A DNA stretch of 64,000 nt from JACCZX01 sp963824935 (GCA_963824935.1 CAWGRF010000009.1:124001-188000); one strand, 5' to 3'. Positions 19,409 through 29,139 are shown, counted from the stretch's first letter. A program made the numbers and translations. Notes: generated from the letters alone by a model not told the origin.

Positions 19409-19448
19409 TCGCCGGTTCGATAACTCGCTCGACTCGCAGGCGCTCCGA

Positions 19449-21398
19449 GTGAAGAACAAGGTCGTGTCAGCGGACGAGGCACTCGCCATCGTTCGCGACG
19501 GAGACACGGTCGCGGTTTCGGGATTTGTCGGCAGCGGCACGCCGGACGAACTGATTGCGGCACTCGAACGGCGGTTCCGCGAGACCGCGAGCCCCAAGGC
19601 GTTGACGCTGGTGTTCGCCGCTGCGCCGGGCGACGGCAAGGACCGCGGGTTGAACCAGCTCGCGCACGATGGTCTGGTCAAGCGCGCGATCGGCGGCCAC
19701 TGGTCGCTGGTTCCGAAGCTTTCGGCGATGGCGGTGACCAACCGCATCGAGGCGTACAACCTGCCGCTCGGCATCATCAGTCATCTGTTCCGCGACATTG
19801 CGGCGCATCGCGCCGGGACGCTGAGCAAGGTAGGACTGCGCACCTTCGTCGATCCCCGATTCGACGGCGGCAAGATCAACGCCTGCACGAACGAAGATCT
19901 CGTGCGCATGATGTCGATCGACGACGAGGAGTGGCTCTTTTACAAGGCGTTTCCGATCACCGTCTCGCTGATTCGCGGCTCGACTTCCGATCCCGACGGC
20001 AACATCACGATGGAGCGCGAGGCGCTGACGCTCGACAACCTCGCGCTCGCGATGGCAGCCAAGAACTCCAACGGATTCGTCATCGCACAGGTCGAGCGAA
20101 TCGCCGCGACCGGCGCGCTTCATCCGCGCCACGTCATCGTGCCCGGTGTACTGGTCGATTGCGTCGTGGTCGCGCAGCCCGCCAATCACTGCCAGACCTA
20201 CGGCACGCCGTACAGCCCAGCATTTTCCGGCGAGTTCAGAGTGCCGCTCGATTCGTTAAAGCCGCTGGCCCATGACGAGCGCCGGATCATCGCGCGCCGT
20301 TGCGCGTTCGAGTTGCCGATGGGCGGTGTCGTCAATCTCGGGATCGGCATGCCCGAGGGCATTGCGACAGTTGCGAATGAGGAGCGAGTGCTCGACTACG
20401 TGACGCTGACCGCCGAGCCGGGCGTCATCGGCGGCGTGCCGCAGAGCGGTCTCGATTTCGGCGCCGCTGTGAACACCGATGCCGTCATCCAGCAGAGCCA
20501 GCAATTCGACTTCTATGACGGCGGCGGACTCGATATGGCGTGTCTCGGGATGGCCGAGGTCGACGCCGACGGTCACGTCAATGTCAGTCGCTTTGGGCCG
20601 CGACTCGCCGGCGCGGGCGGCTTCATCAACATCAGCCAGAACGCGCGCCGGATCGTCTTCGCGGGCTCGTTCACCGCCGGCGGGCTTGAAGTTGCGATCG
20701 ACGATGCCTCGCTTCGTATCGTGCGCGAAGGCCGCAGCCGCAAGTTCGTGCGCAAGGTCGAGCAGATCACGTTCAACGGCGCCTATGCCGCCGAGCAGGG
20801 CCAGCCGGTCCTGTACGTCACCGAGCGCTGCGTGTTCAAACGATCCGCGCGCGGCATGGAGCTGGTGGAAGTGGCGCCGGGCATCGACATCGAACGCGAC
20901 ATCCTCGCGCACATGGGATTCGAACCGATTGTCGATCGACCGAGCGCGATGGATCCGCGCATCTTTCGCAACGAACCGATGCACCTCGAGGAAACGCTGC
21001 TCGGACTCGGCATGGCGCAACGGATCACCTACGACGCCGAGCGCAACACGCTGTTCGCCAATTTCGAGGGTCTGCACATACGCACGCGCGATGATGTCGA
21101 TCGCGTCCGTCGCACGATCGAAGACCGTGTGCAGGCGATCGGTCACAAGGTCGCGCTGATCGTCAACTACGACGGCTTCCAGCTCGATCCGACGGTTGCC
21201 GATACCTATGCAGCGATGATCCGCTACATGGACATGCACTACTACACGACCGCATCGCGTTATACGACCAGCGCCTTTTTGCGGTTGAAGCTCGGCGAGG
21301 CGCTCGCTCGCCGCCGCGTTGCACCTCATATTTTCGAGACCCGGGACGAGGCCCAGGCCTTCGTCCATGCGGCACGCGAGGACACCGATCGTGGCTGA
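19449..21398 (+). CDS. Acyl-CoA:acetate/propionate CoA-transferase with C-terminal extension
   Basis: A 649-residue protein from a GTG start. Residues 1-250 and 270-520 match the fused alpha and beta halves of a class I CoA-transferase (VAVSGFVGSGTPDELIAALE; VVNLGIGMPEGIATVANEE). The probable CoA-carrying Glu is E323 in LTAEPGVIGG, close to the known position in propionate CoA-transferase. Residues from about 525 on form an extra domain (RITYDAERNTLFANFEGLHI to FETRDEAQAFVH) not present in the usual 520-530-residue proteins. It sits in the PHA operon and could make hydroxyacyl-CoA for PhaC. Substrate range is inferred. Confidence 0.88.
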   Translation: MKNKVVSADEALAIVRDGDTVAVSGFVGSGTPDELIAALERRFRETASPKALTLVFAAAPGDGKDRGLNQLAHDGLVKRAIGGHWSLVPKLSAMAVTNRIEAYNLPLGIISHLFRDIAAHRAGTLSKVGLRTFVDPRFDGGKINACTNEDLVRMMSIDDEEWLFYKAFPITVSLIRGSTSDPDGNITMEREALTLDNLALAMAAKNSNGFVIAQVERIAATGALHPRHVIVPGVLVDCVVVAQPANHCQTYGTPYSPAFSGEFRVPLDSLKPLAHDERRIIARRCAFELPMGGVVNLGIGMPEGIATVANEERVLDYVTLTAEPGVIGGVPQSGLDFGAAVNTDAVIQQSQQFDFYDGGGLDMACLGMAEVDADGHVNVSRFGPRLAGAGGFINISQNARRIVFAGSFTAGGLEVAIDDASLRIVREGRSRKFVRKVEQITFNGAYAAEQGQPVLYVTERCVFKRSARGMELVEVAPGIDIERDILAHMGFEPIVDRPSAMDPRIFRNEPMHLEETLLGLGMAQRITYDAERNTLFANFEGLHIRTRDDVDRVRRTIEDRVQAIGHKVALIVNYDGFQLDPTVADTYAAMIRYMDMHYYTTASRYTTSAFLRLKLGEALARRRVAPHIFETRDEAQAFVHAAREDTDRG

Positions 21399-22347
21399 CG
21401 TCAAACGTGCCTCAGCACGACGGCGAGTGGATGCCGACGAACCCGTGCTGCACTCGGTGCGCGGGCTGTCGATGCTCGGATTCCACAAGATTGCAGTGTG
21501 GGAGTGGGGGCTCAACAACGCGGGCCCCCCGGTCATGTGCGTTCACGGGCTGACCCGTCAGGCACGTGACTTCGACGTTCTCGCGCGCCGCCTCGTCGCC
21601 GAAGGCCGGCGAGTGCTGTGTCCCGATCTGCCCGGACGCGGCCACAGCGACTGGCTCGACGATCCGTTGCATTACAACCTGCTCACCTACGCCAACGACA
21701 TGAACACGGTGATGGCGTGGGCGCATGCGACCGAGGTCGACTGGATCGGCACCTCGCTGGGCGGGATGGTCGGCATGATGCTGGCAGCGCAGAAATTCCA
21801 GCCGATCCGTCGCCTCGTCCTCAACGACGTCGGCGCCTACGTGCCATCGACTGCGCTGCAGCGGATCGGCCGCTACCTCGCCGACGGACCAATGAGTTTC
21901 GACACACTCGAAGACGCCGAGCTTCGCGTGCGCGAGACGCTCGCGCCGTTCGGCGATCTCAACGATCGCGAATGGCGACACCTGACGGTGCACGCTTCAA
22001 ACGCGACGAGGAGACGTCGAAATGGATCGCTCATCATGATCCGGCAATTGCGCGGACGTACCGGCAGTGGCAATTCGTCAGCGTCGATCTGTGGAAATTC
22101 TGGCGAGCGATCACAGTGTCCGGTGCTGGTTCTGCGCGGAGCCGATTCGGATTTTCTGCTGCCGAGCATCGTGACGCGCATGCAGTCATCGGGGCCGCCG
22201 ACCGAGGTGGTCGAGATCGAGGGCAGCGGACATGTACCCACGCTGATGCGCGAGCATCACATCATGCCGATTGTCGATTTTCTGGAGCGCGCGGCGCCGA
22301 CTCCTCGGGCCCGCGGTGCACGCACGGAATCGCTTGCGAAAGCATGA
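21391..22347 (+). CDS. Alpha/beta hydrolase (two compensating frameshifts)
   Basis: A hydrolase of about 318 residues. A GTG at 21391 overlaps the CoA-transferase stop by eight bases and is the likely start. Visible parts are VMCVHGLTRQARDFDVLARR (oxyanion region), the nucleophile elbow GTSLGGMVGMML and the C-terminal Asp/His region LRGADSDFLLPSIV and EGSGHVPTLM. Between about 22005 and 22115 the coding frame is shifted; there it reads RDEETSKWIAHHDPAIARTY. The two shifts cancel and the length is normal. As last gene of the PHA operon it may be a thioesterase or intracellular depolymerase, but that is only a guess. Confidence 0.82.
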   Translation: MADVKRASARRRVDADEPVLHSVRGLSMLGFHKIAVWEWGLNNAGPPVMCVHGLTRQARDFDVLARRLVAEGRRVLCPDLPGRGHSDWLDDPLHYNLLTYANDMNTVMAWAHATEVDWIGTSLGGMVGMMLAAQKFQPIRRLVLNDVGAYVPSTALQRIGRYLADGPMSFDTLEDAELRVRETLAPFGDLNDREWRHLTVHASNATRRRRNGSLIMIRQLRGRTGSGNSSASICGNSGERSQCPVLVLRGADSDFLLPSIVTRMQSSGPPTEVVEIEGSGHVPTLMREHHIMPIVDFLERAAPTPRARGARTESLAKA

Positions 22348-22362
22348 GCGTGCCTGAATCAT

Positions 22363-22436
22363 TGCGTCGCACGTGAACGGTTGCCGCGCTACCGATCAAT
22401 GATGCATCCATGAACCACTGCGTCGCACGTGAACGG
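22363..22436. repeat. Direct repeat of 18 bp between convergent genes
   Basis: TGCGTCGCACGTGAACGG occurs at 22363-22380 and again at 22419-22436. The similarity extends a few bases to the left with mismatches. Each unit contains a CACGTG palindrome. It lies between the convergent hydrolase and permease genes; function is unknown. Confidence 0.7.
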
Positions 22437-22472
22437 CTTCAGCACATCGAATAAAGGGTTGCATCGACCAGC

Positions 22473-23644
22473 TCAATCAGCGCGTAGCGCGTCGACGATC
22501 TTCATCCGGCTCGCCTTGATCGCCGGCAGGAATCCGCCAACGAATCCCATCACGATCGAAAACACCAGGGCAGAGACGACGATACTCGGCGTCAACGTAA
22601 ACGCGAACGCCAGCTCGGAGAACGACTGAAAATTCGTCGTCGAGATCGTGATCGCGGTCAAGAAGCTGGCGGCGACTCAGCCCGATCAATCCGCCGACCA
22701 ACGCAAGCAGCAGTGACTCGATCAGGAACGCGAGCAGGATCGATGCGCGCGGGAACCCCAACGCGCGCAACGTGCCGATCTCGCCGGTGCGTGTCGCAAC
22801 CGCCGCATACATCGTGATCGCCGCGCCGATCATGGCGCCGAGCGAGAAGATGATCGACAGCGCCATGCCGAGCAACGTAATGAAGTTCGACAGCGAGGCC
22901 GACTGATCGGCATAAAACTGCGCTTCACGCTTGATGTCGACCTTTAAGCGCGGATCGTCATCGATCCGCGCTTTGAGCAGCAGCGAATGAGTCCGGCGCG
23001 GCAGTGCGCGCGATGACCGATGAATACGCCGTGCGGCGAAACGCCTGCATCATTTGTTCCACGTCGCCCCAGATTTCGGAATCAAACGCGGTCTTGCCGG
23101 CGTCGAAGACTCCGACCACTGTCCATTGACGGCCCGCAAACGACAACTGCTGGCCGATTTCGACGCCGGCGAAACCACGCGCGACCGAGCGGCCGACGAT
23201 GATCTCCGACGAACCGGCCCGAAACATGCGGCCGTGCGCCAGGCGAACTTGCGGCCGCAGAGTTCTTCCGATTTCAGGCAAGCCGCGCACGACGACATTG
23301 CTGCGCTTGGTCGCATTGTCAATCTTGGGCAGCGAGTTCAATACGACGACCTCCTTCGATACCAGCGGCTCGCCGTCTGCGCCGCGCGCGACCTCGGGAG
23401 CGGTTTCGATCAACGCCGCCTGATCGCGCGACACGCCACTTTGCACTTCGGTCTGACTGCCCTGCCGGATCACCACCACGTTATCGGGCGAACCGCTCGC
23501 CACCAGCGTCGCCTTCAAGCCGGCATCGAGCATCAGTACGGCAGCGAACACGAACACCACCAGCGCCATGCCGCCGGCAGTGAGTGCAGTGGTCAGTTTG
23601 CGCACCCACAGGTTGCGGCGAATGTAGCTAAGTGGAATGCGCAT
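22473..23644 (-). CDS. FtsX/MacB-type ABC transporter permease, second copy (two frameshifts)
   Basis: A permease of about 390 residues with one N-terminal membrane helix, a periplasmic domain and three C-terminal helices. The first part (MRIPLSYIRRNLWVRKLTTA and a periplasmic core with VVVIRQGSQTEVQSGVS) runs to about 22960. After a frame change it continues with SLSNFITLLGMALSIIFSLG and RTGEIGTLRALGFPRASILL. After another near 22670 it ends with VGGFLPAIKASRMKIVDALR. It follows its paralogue by 3 bases. Likely part of a heteromeric export complex. Confidence 0.82.
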
Positions 23645-23647
23645 GCG

Positions 23648-24805
23648 TCAGCCCACGTGACGTAAGCCGTCGACGATTTTCACGCGCGCGGCGCGCACAG
23701 CCGGGATGACGCCGGCGACCAATCCAACGGCCACCGCGCACGCCGCCTGCAGATAGAACGTCTGCGCCACCAGCGGCATCTTGGCGAAAACGCTGACGGT
23801 GGCCGCATGAAAGACCTGTACGACCACCGGCGTGAGCAGCATGCCGAGCCCGGCGCCGACCGCCGCCAGCAGGAACGCTTCGCCGATGATCATCGCCGCC
23901 ACAGCGCCGGGCTTGAATCCGAGCGCCTTTAGCGTCGCGTATTCGGACAGCCGCTCGCGCGCGGTCATAGCCATCGTGTTGGCGGCCACCGCCATGATGA
24001 TCAGGATGACGACGTAGCTGACACCTTCGATCGCGACCACGATCGTTTCAACCATGGCAACGAATCCGAGCGTGAACGCTTTTTCGGTTTCGGTCAGCGT
24101 TTCTGCCAGCGAATTCTTGAACTCGGCGTCGATCGCACGCGCGATATCGGGCGCCGCCGGCCCTTCGTTGATGCCGACGACGAAGACGCCGGCAAAATCG
24201 CCGCGCCTTGGCGCGCGCTGCTTGATCTGTTCGTTAAGGTACTCGTAGTGAAAATACATCTGGCGCGTGATCGTCGTCTCGTCCTTCGCGTCATAGATCG
24301 CGCGTACTACGAACTCCCAATTGCCCGGATAGATTCCGCTCTTGAGTGGAATCGTGTCGCCAATCTTGAAGTCGTATAGGTCAGCCAGTTGCCGGCCGAT
24401 CGCAGCGCCGCGCCGGTCGCGCAGAAAGGCCTGATACGACTCGGGATCGAACACGAACTCCGGGTACATCGGGAAAAAAGTCGGCGCGTCGACCGCAAAC
24501 TGCGCGAAAAAATTCTTCGGATCCTTGTACACACCGCCGAACCAGTTGGATACCGAGACCGACGTGACGCCGGGCACCGCGCGGATCTTGTCGCGGTAAT
24601 AAAGCGGCATTGCAAACGTCAATGAGATCGCATTGCGCGTGATCAATCGCGTCGCCGATGTGGCGTCCGCACCCGCGTACCAGGCGCGCACGACCGTTTG
24701 CAGCACTCCGAACGCGAGAATCGCGATGACCAGGCCGATGATCGTCAACGTCGAGCGTAGCTTGGCGCGGAAGACGTTGCGGAAAACGAAATTGAGAAAA
24801 AACAT
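23648..24805 (-). CDS. FtsX/MacB-type ABC transporter permease
   Basis: Intact, 385 residues. An N-terminal helix (STLTIIGLVIAILAFGVLQT) is followed by a periplasmic MacB-like core at about residues 45-240. Three C-terminal helices carry the FtsX motif RLSEYATLKALGFKPGAVAA and end with the family-typical PAVRAARVKIVDGLRHVG. With the ATPase and membrane-fusion protein upstream it forms an exporter that acts on a substrate in the periplasm or inner membrane. It is about 30% like its downstream neighbour by eye, so the two probably form a heterodimer. Confidence 0.92.
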   Translation of the reverse strand: MFFLNFVFRNVFRAKLRSTLTIIGLVIAILAFGVLQTVVRAWYAGADATSATRLITRNAISLTFAMPLYYRDKIRAVPGVTSVSVSNWFGGVYKDPKNFFAQFAVDAPTFFPMYPEFVFDPESYQAFLRDRRGAAIGRQLADLYDFKIGDTIPLKSGIYPGNWEFVVRAIYDAKDETTITRQMYFHYEYLNEQIKQRAPRRGDFAGVFVVGINEGPAAPDIARAIDAEFKNSLAETLTETEKAFTLGFVAMVETIVVAIEGVSYVVILIIMAVAANTMAMTARERLSEYATLKALGFKPGAVAAMIIGEAFLLAAVGAGLGMLLTPVVVQVFHAATVSVFAKMPLVAQTFYLQAACAVAVGLVAGVIPAVRAARVKIVDGLRHVG

Positions 24806-24815
24806 CGGTCGCCGG

Positions 24816-25601
24816 TCAATGCTCGGGCGCGGTGTCGGTCAACTGCCCCTTGTCTAAATAGATCAGATGATGCGCGGCTTCCGCGGCACGCGGATCGTGC
24901 GTCACCATCACGATCGTCTTGCCGAGCTCAAGGTTAAGCCGATCGAGCAGCTTCAGGATATCCGCCGCGGATTGACGATCGAGGTCGCCGGTCGGTTCAT
25001 CAGCAATGATGATCAGCGGGTCGGTGACCAACGCGCGCGCGATCGCGACTCTCTGCTGTTGCCCGCCCGATAGTTCATTCGGATAGTGCTTCGCGCGATC
25101 GGTGAGCCCGACCATCGCCAGCAGCAAGTCGACTCGCTCGCGGCGCTCGGCGCGCGAGAGCGCGGTCAGTTGCAGCGGCAGCTCCACATTCTCGAATGCG
25201 GTCAAGACTGGCATCAGGTTGTAGAACTGAAACACAAAGCCAACGCTGCGCGCACGCCAATCGGCGAGCTCTGTGTCGGAAAACTGCGTAATGTCCTCGC
25301 CGGCAATGTGAAGGTGGCCGGAGTCAGGCTTGTCGATGCCGGCCACCAGGTTCAGCAACGTCGTCTTGCCCGACCCCGACGGCCCCATCAATGCGACAAA
25401 GTCGCCTTCGCGAATCGTCAGGTTGATGTCGGTTAGAACCGGTACCTGCTGGCCGCCGCGTATGTAGCCCTTCGACAGGTGCGCGATCTCAACCAGCGCA
25501 CGTCGCCCGTGCGGCTCGATTTCGCGCGGTCCGCCTTCGCGCGGCGGATCTGCGCGCTGATCCATCGCTGCGCGCGGAGCCGTCGGCGCCAGCGCGCTCA
25601 T
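24816..25601 (-). CDS. ABC transporter ATP-binding protein (MacB/LolD type)
   Basis: 261 residues. Walker A is GPSGSGKTTLLNLVAG, the signature is LSGGQQQRVAIARAL and Walker B is LIIIADEPTGDLDRQSA. The PTGDLD sequence is typical of the MacB/LolD/FtsE group that works with FtsX-type permeases. The first 35 residues are a low-complexity extension; the ABC domain begins at VEIAHLSKGYIRGGQQVP. It lies between the adaptor (2-base gap) and the permeases (10-base gap) in one operon. Confidence 0.94.
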   Translation of the reverse strand: MSALAPTAPRAAMDQRADPPREGGPREIEPHGRRALVEIAHLSKGYIRGGQQVPVLTDINLTIREGDFVALMGPSGSGKTTLLNLVAGIDKPDSGHLHIAGEDITQFSDTELADWRARSVGFVFQFYNLMPVLTAFENVELPLQLTALSRAERRERVDLLLAMVGLTDRAKHYPNELSGGQQQRVAIARALVTDPLIIIADEPTGDLDRQSAADILKLLDRLNLELGKTIVMVTHDPRAAEAAHHLIYLDKGQLTDTAPEH

Positions 25602-25603
25602 CG

Positions 25604-26836
25604 TTACTTCTTAGCTGCGGCGACGCGAGCGCCGTCGGCCAGGCGCTCGCCGGGCGACATCACGATGCGCGTGCCGGGTGCAAGATCAACACGCAGCAGA
25701 TCGCCGACCTTCGCGCCGACAGTCACCGGGGTGAGCTTGACCTGGTCGTCCTTGCCGACCACGAAGACGACATCCTTGCCATCACGCTTGGCGATCGCGT
25801 CGGCGCGCAACGCAGCCACCGGTTTGCGCTCGTCGGGCTTCAATGCGCGCGACAGGAACGCAATCTTTGCGCTCATGTCGGGCAACACGCGCGCATCGCG
25901 CTCGACGAATTTCACCTTGACCAGCAAAGTCGCCTTGCTGCGATCCACCGTCGGCACAACGCGGCTGACTTCGCCGAGCAATCGCAGGTCGGGAAACGCG
26001 TCGAGCTGAATCTCGGCCGGCTGGCCAATCGTGATCTTCGCAATGGCTGCTTCGGAAACATCGGCTTCGACCTCGAGCGTTTCCATGTCGGCCATCGTCA
26101 CCACGGAGCCGGTGGTACCCGACGCCGCGGAAAACGGCGTGACGATATCTCCTACATTGGCGCTCTTGGTCAGCACCATTCCGGTAAACGGCGCCCGGAT
26201 CAGCGTTTGGTCATAGGCAACGTCGGTCGCGCGATAGTTGGCCTGCGCCACTGCGATCTGCGCCTTTAGCGTATCGATCGCGGCGCGCGACTTGTTGTAG
26301 CGCGCCTCGGCCGTATCGAGCGCGGAGCCCGCGATGAAATTCTGACGCGACAGATCCTGCGCGCGCTTGAAAGCCGCCTCGGCATCTTCGAGATCGGCTT
26401 GCCCCTGCGCCAGATTGGCGCGCGCCACCTGCACCTGCGCTGCCGCCTGTTCGCGCTGGGCGGCGACATCGCGATTTTCAAGCCGAGCAATGATGTCGCC
26501 CTCGGTGACTCGCTGGCCCTCCTGCACGCCAAGCCACTCGAGCCGTCCGGTGCCCTTCGACGATACCGACGCGCGCCGCGCGGCGACCACTCGGCCGGTC
26601 GCATTCAACACCGACACCGATGCCGACGGATACGCGGCCGCGACAGTGGCAATTTCCGCCGACTGCGGCGCATTGCGGCGGCCAATAAATAATGCGACGG
26701 CTGCAATGACGACGATCGCGATTGCCCAGAGCCACCATCGCTTCCACAGCGGACGGCGCCGGCGCGGCGCGGCCGTACCGCGGTCGATCGCCAGCCGCGC
26801 AAGCGACGGTTCGCTCGTAGATGTTTGGTCAGGCAT
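25604..26836 (-). CDS. Periplasmic adaptor (membrane fusion protein) of an ABC exporter
   Basis: 410 residues. A basic N-terminus is followed by one membrane helix (WLWAIAIVVIAAVALFIG). Then come a lipoyl-like half-domain, a long alpha-helical hairpin (REQAAAQVQVARANLAQGQA region, roughly residues 135-210) and beta-barrel domains (TLIRAPFTGMVLTKSANVGD). This is the MacA/HlyD layout. It bridges the inner-membrane ABC permeases to an outer-membrane channel; no TolC-like gene is adjacent. It is the first gene of the export operon. Confidence 0.9.
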   Translation of the reverse strand: MPDQTSTSEPSLARLAIDRGTAAPRRRRPLWKRWWLWAIAIVVIAAVALFIGRRNAPQSAEIATVAAAYPSASVSVLNATGRVVAARRASVSSKGTGRLEWLGVQEGQRVTEGDIIARLENRDVAAQREQAAAQVQVARANLAQGQADLEDAEAAFKRAQDLSRQNFIAGSALDTAEARYNKSRAAIDTLKAQIAVAQANYRATDVAYDQTLIRAPFTGMVLTKSANVGDIVTPFSAASGTTGSVVTMADMETLEVEADVSEAAIAKITIGQPAEIQLDAFPDLRLLGEVSRVVPTVDRSKATLLVKVKFVERDARVLPDMSAKIAFLSRALKPDERKPVAALRADAIAKRDGKDVVFVVGKDDQVKLTPVTVGAKVGDLLRVDLAPGTRIVMSPGERLADGARVAAAKK

Positions 26837-26956
26837 GTCGAATAGCTGGGAGCTGAACCGCGGATCGAAAGCCGCAGTGTGGCAAATGAGCCGCGCATGC
26901 TAAAGCAACAAACCGGTTCAGTGCTCCGATTGGCGACGCGCCGCGGTCGATTGGCG

Positions 26957-26990
26957 AAAAAGCCGCCGCGCGCTGGCGTGGCACGGCGGC
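26957..26990 (-). terminator. Intrinsic terminator of the 3HB-oligomer hydrolase gene
   Basis: In the leftward direction a GCCGCCG...CGGCGGC hairpin (arms 26984-26990 and 26962-26968) is followed by five Ts. It lies just after the stop at 27004 and separates this gene from the exporter operon. Confidence 0.75.
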
Positions 26991-27003
26991 ATTGATCAGT
27001 AGC

Positions 27004-29139
27004 TCAGTTCGGAATCTGCACCGTACTGCTGAGAACGCTGAACGTGATCACGTCGGCGGCAGCCGGGCTCAGCAAGATCGGCGGCAGATTCGCGGTGGTG
27101 AGGGGCGGAGCCGCTCCCGGCACACCGCCGCGCGGCGTCGTGCGCACCACTTGCGACGGCGGCAGTGCCGTACCGCTGCGCAGATGGTTCCACATCAAGT
27201 TCAGCGCCTGGTTGTTGTAGTAGTGCAGCGGAATAAAGCGCGTGTCGTAGCCGGGAAAAGGTGCCGCCGGCAAGAACGCATCGAAGTGCTGCGCGTTGAG
27301 CACCTCGATATACGAAAGCCGGCTCGCCGTACCCTCGACGATCCTGTTTGCGCCGAAGTACGGACGCGATGTGTGGTTAACCGGCACCAATGCATCGGCG
27401 CGCCCGTGCACGATCAGGGTCGGCTTCGCGCGCAGGTTGCCGGTTACACGGACCTGTTCAACACCGAACTGCACCGCAAGCGCGGTCGCGCTCGAGGTCG
27501 TCCATAGCTCCCGCAGACACTGCGCGCCCAGAAATGCGAAGTTGTTGTCGGCAAGTAGATGGTTGATCGGACCGCCGGCAGCGTTGTTGTAGATCAGATT
27601 GATGCCGTTGGTCGGCGGAACACCGTTGCCGTTGGCGAACACCGTCAGCATCGGAGAGGCCGCAGCCGCGGCCGGCATGCCTCCCGCATTGGTCGTCGCA
27701 AAGCTGAAATCGCACAAGTTGTCGATCACACTGGCACGCGAGTACGCGTTGGCATAGGTCACCGCGACCGCGGGGGTTGCCTGCGATCCGAAGTGCGATG
27801 CGTGCAGCAGGTCGGATTCAACTTCCCAGCCCGCGGCTCGCAGATTGGCCAGCGCATCGTTCGATTGCGCGATGAAGCCGAAACCGACCACATCACCACT
27901 CGCGGCAAGCAAGGCGCAGCGATTCTGTGCGCTGGCCATCGCAACGAATGCCAGTCCCGGCGACAACGAATTGTCCGGCGCATACGCTGCGCACGGCTGC
28001 AGCAAGTTGGCCAGTGACGTGTAGTCATACAGCGGGCGGCCGATCGCCGTGGCAGGGTAGCTAACGCCTCCTCGAGCGACGCCCAGCCCCGCGGGCACCC
28101 TCGGGTTGATTTGCGGTTCGCCGACTACGACTGCATCGATCAGGCCGGCCGTATCTCCTTCGGCCGCGGCGATTGCAGCGCCGCCGCCATTGGATGCCGA
28201 TGCGGCGATCACCAGCGTGTTGGATGCCACGAACTGGCGCTGCCTGTTCGTGGTTCCGGCTATGACCGGCGCAAACTGCTCGTTAATCGCCCATAGCGCA
28301 AACTCAACCGCTTGCCGTGTGAATAGACCCCAGTCCTTTTCCGGATTGACTTGCGAATGAGCGTGCTTGAACGCGTAACGGAAAGGATTTAAGAGGGCAA
28401 ATGCGGTTCGCTGCGCATCGGTCAGCGCGGCCGTAAAGTGGCTCGTATTGCCGGCGCTGATCGCACCGGCCGTGAGCCCGTTGATCAACGTGATCGTGTT
28501 GGTGTCGAGTTCGTGCGCACCGTTGCCGGTGCCCTTGTCGCTGTACGCGACCGCGCAGCCGCGTTTCAATCCCCACTCGCCGGCGGCCGACACCGCGCCA
28601 TAAACACCACGCGAACCCGATGAGGTCGCGGTCACTACGCACGCGGCGCTTGTATTGAACGTCGACGGAATCTGCACCATCAACGTCGCTGCGGCGTTGC
28701 CGTTCGCATCGACGCTGTACGCAAGATATTCGGTGCCTGCGATCTTGCCCGCGCCGGGGGTCGGGTCAGCTGCGCCCCCATCGACCGGCACGTTCGGGCC
28801 AAAGAGCACGCCATAGCCGCCCGCAGTGGTGATGTCGACCAGCGCACGATAGTTGATATAGATGGCGCGCCGGCGCAGCTCGCTTGCCGTCGGTGTGGCC
28901 GACAGCGCGGGCGCAGTGGCGCTTTGCAGGCCGTCCCAACCCAGGCCCGCTGTTAATAGATCATCGCTGGTGCCGTTGTAGGCTGTGGTTGTTACCGTCC
29001 CTAGAAACGTGGGCCGCACATTGGTGCCGCTGCCCGGAGTCGAAGGATCGTCGCTACTTCCGCACGCTGCCAACACGGCCACCGCGATGCAAATAGCGGT
29101 ATAGCGGCCGCGCGGGTTGCGATCGGAACTGCGATTCAT
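27004..29139 (-). CDS. D-(-)-3-hydroxybutyrate oligomer hydrolase, secreted
   Basis: About 711 residues from the ATG at 29139, which gives a lipoprotein-like signal (YTAICIAVAVLAACGSSDD, lipobox LAAC). A longer in-frame start at 29229 lacks a signal peptide. The protein matches the 3HB-oligomer hydrolase family over its length: TAGLGWDGLQSATAPA near the N-terminus, VVTATSSGSRGVYGA, and a Ser in an ASASNGGGAA segment that resembles a nucleophile elbow. Late residues include IVHGRADALVPVNHTSRPYF and NAQHFDAFLP. It cleaves hydroxybutyrate oligomers left by PHB depolymerases and so links to the PHA operon. Intact. Confidence 0.9.
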   Translation of the reverse strand: MNRSSDRNPRGRYTAICIAVAVLAACGSSDDPSTPGSGTNVRPTFLGTVTTTAYNGTSDDLLTAGLGWDGLQSATAPALSATPTASELRRRAIYINYRALVDITTAGGYGVLFGPNVPVDGGAADPTPGAGKIAGTEYLAYSVDANGNAAATLMVQIPSTFNTSAACVVTATSSGSRGVYGAVSAAGEWGLKRGCAVAYSDKGTGNGAHELDTNTITLINGLTAGAISAGNTSHFTAALTDAQRTAFALLNPFRYAFKHAHSQVNPEKDWGLFTRQAVEFALWAINEQFAPVIAGTTNRQRQFVASNTLVIAASASNGGGAAIAAAEGDTAGLIDAVVVGEPQINPRVPAGLGVARGGVSYPATAIGRPLYDYTSLANLLQPCAAYAPDNSLSPGLAFVAMASAQNRCALLAASGDVVGFGFIAQSNDALANLRAAGWEVESDLLHASHFGSQATPAVAVTYANAYSRASVIDNLCDFSFATTNAGGMPAAAAASPMLTVFANGNGVPPTNGINLIYNNAAGGPINHLLADNNFAFLGAQCLRELWTTSSATALAVQFGVEQVRVTGNLRAKPTLIVHGRADALVPVNHTSRPYFGANRIVEGTASRLSYIEVLNAQHFDAFLPAAPFPGYDTRFIPLHYYNNQALNLMWNHLRSGTALPPSQVVRTTPRGGVPGAAPPLTTANLPPILLSPAAADVITFSVLSSTVQIPN

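Noticed and set aside
20256..21536. Leftward 426-codon open frame opposite the CoA-transferase
   Set aside because: Antisense shadow of a well-conserved gene with no recognisable domain.
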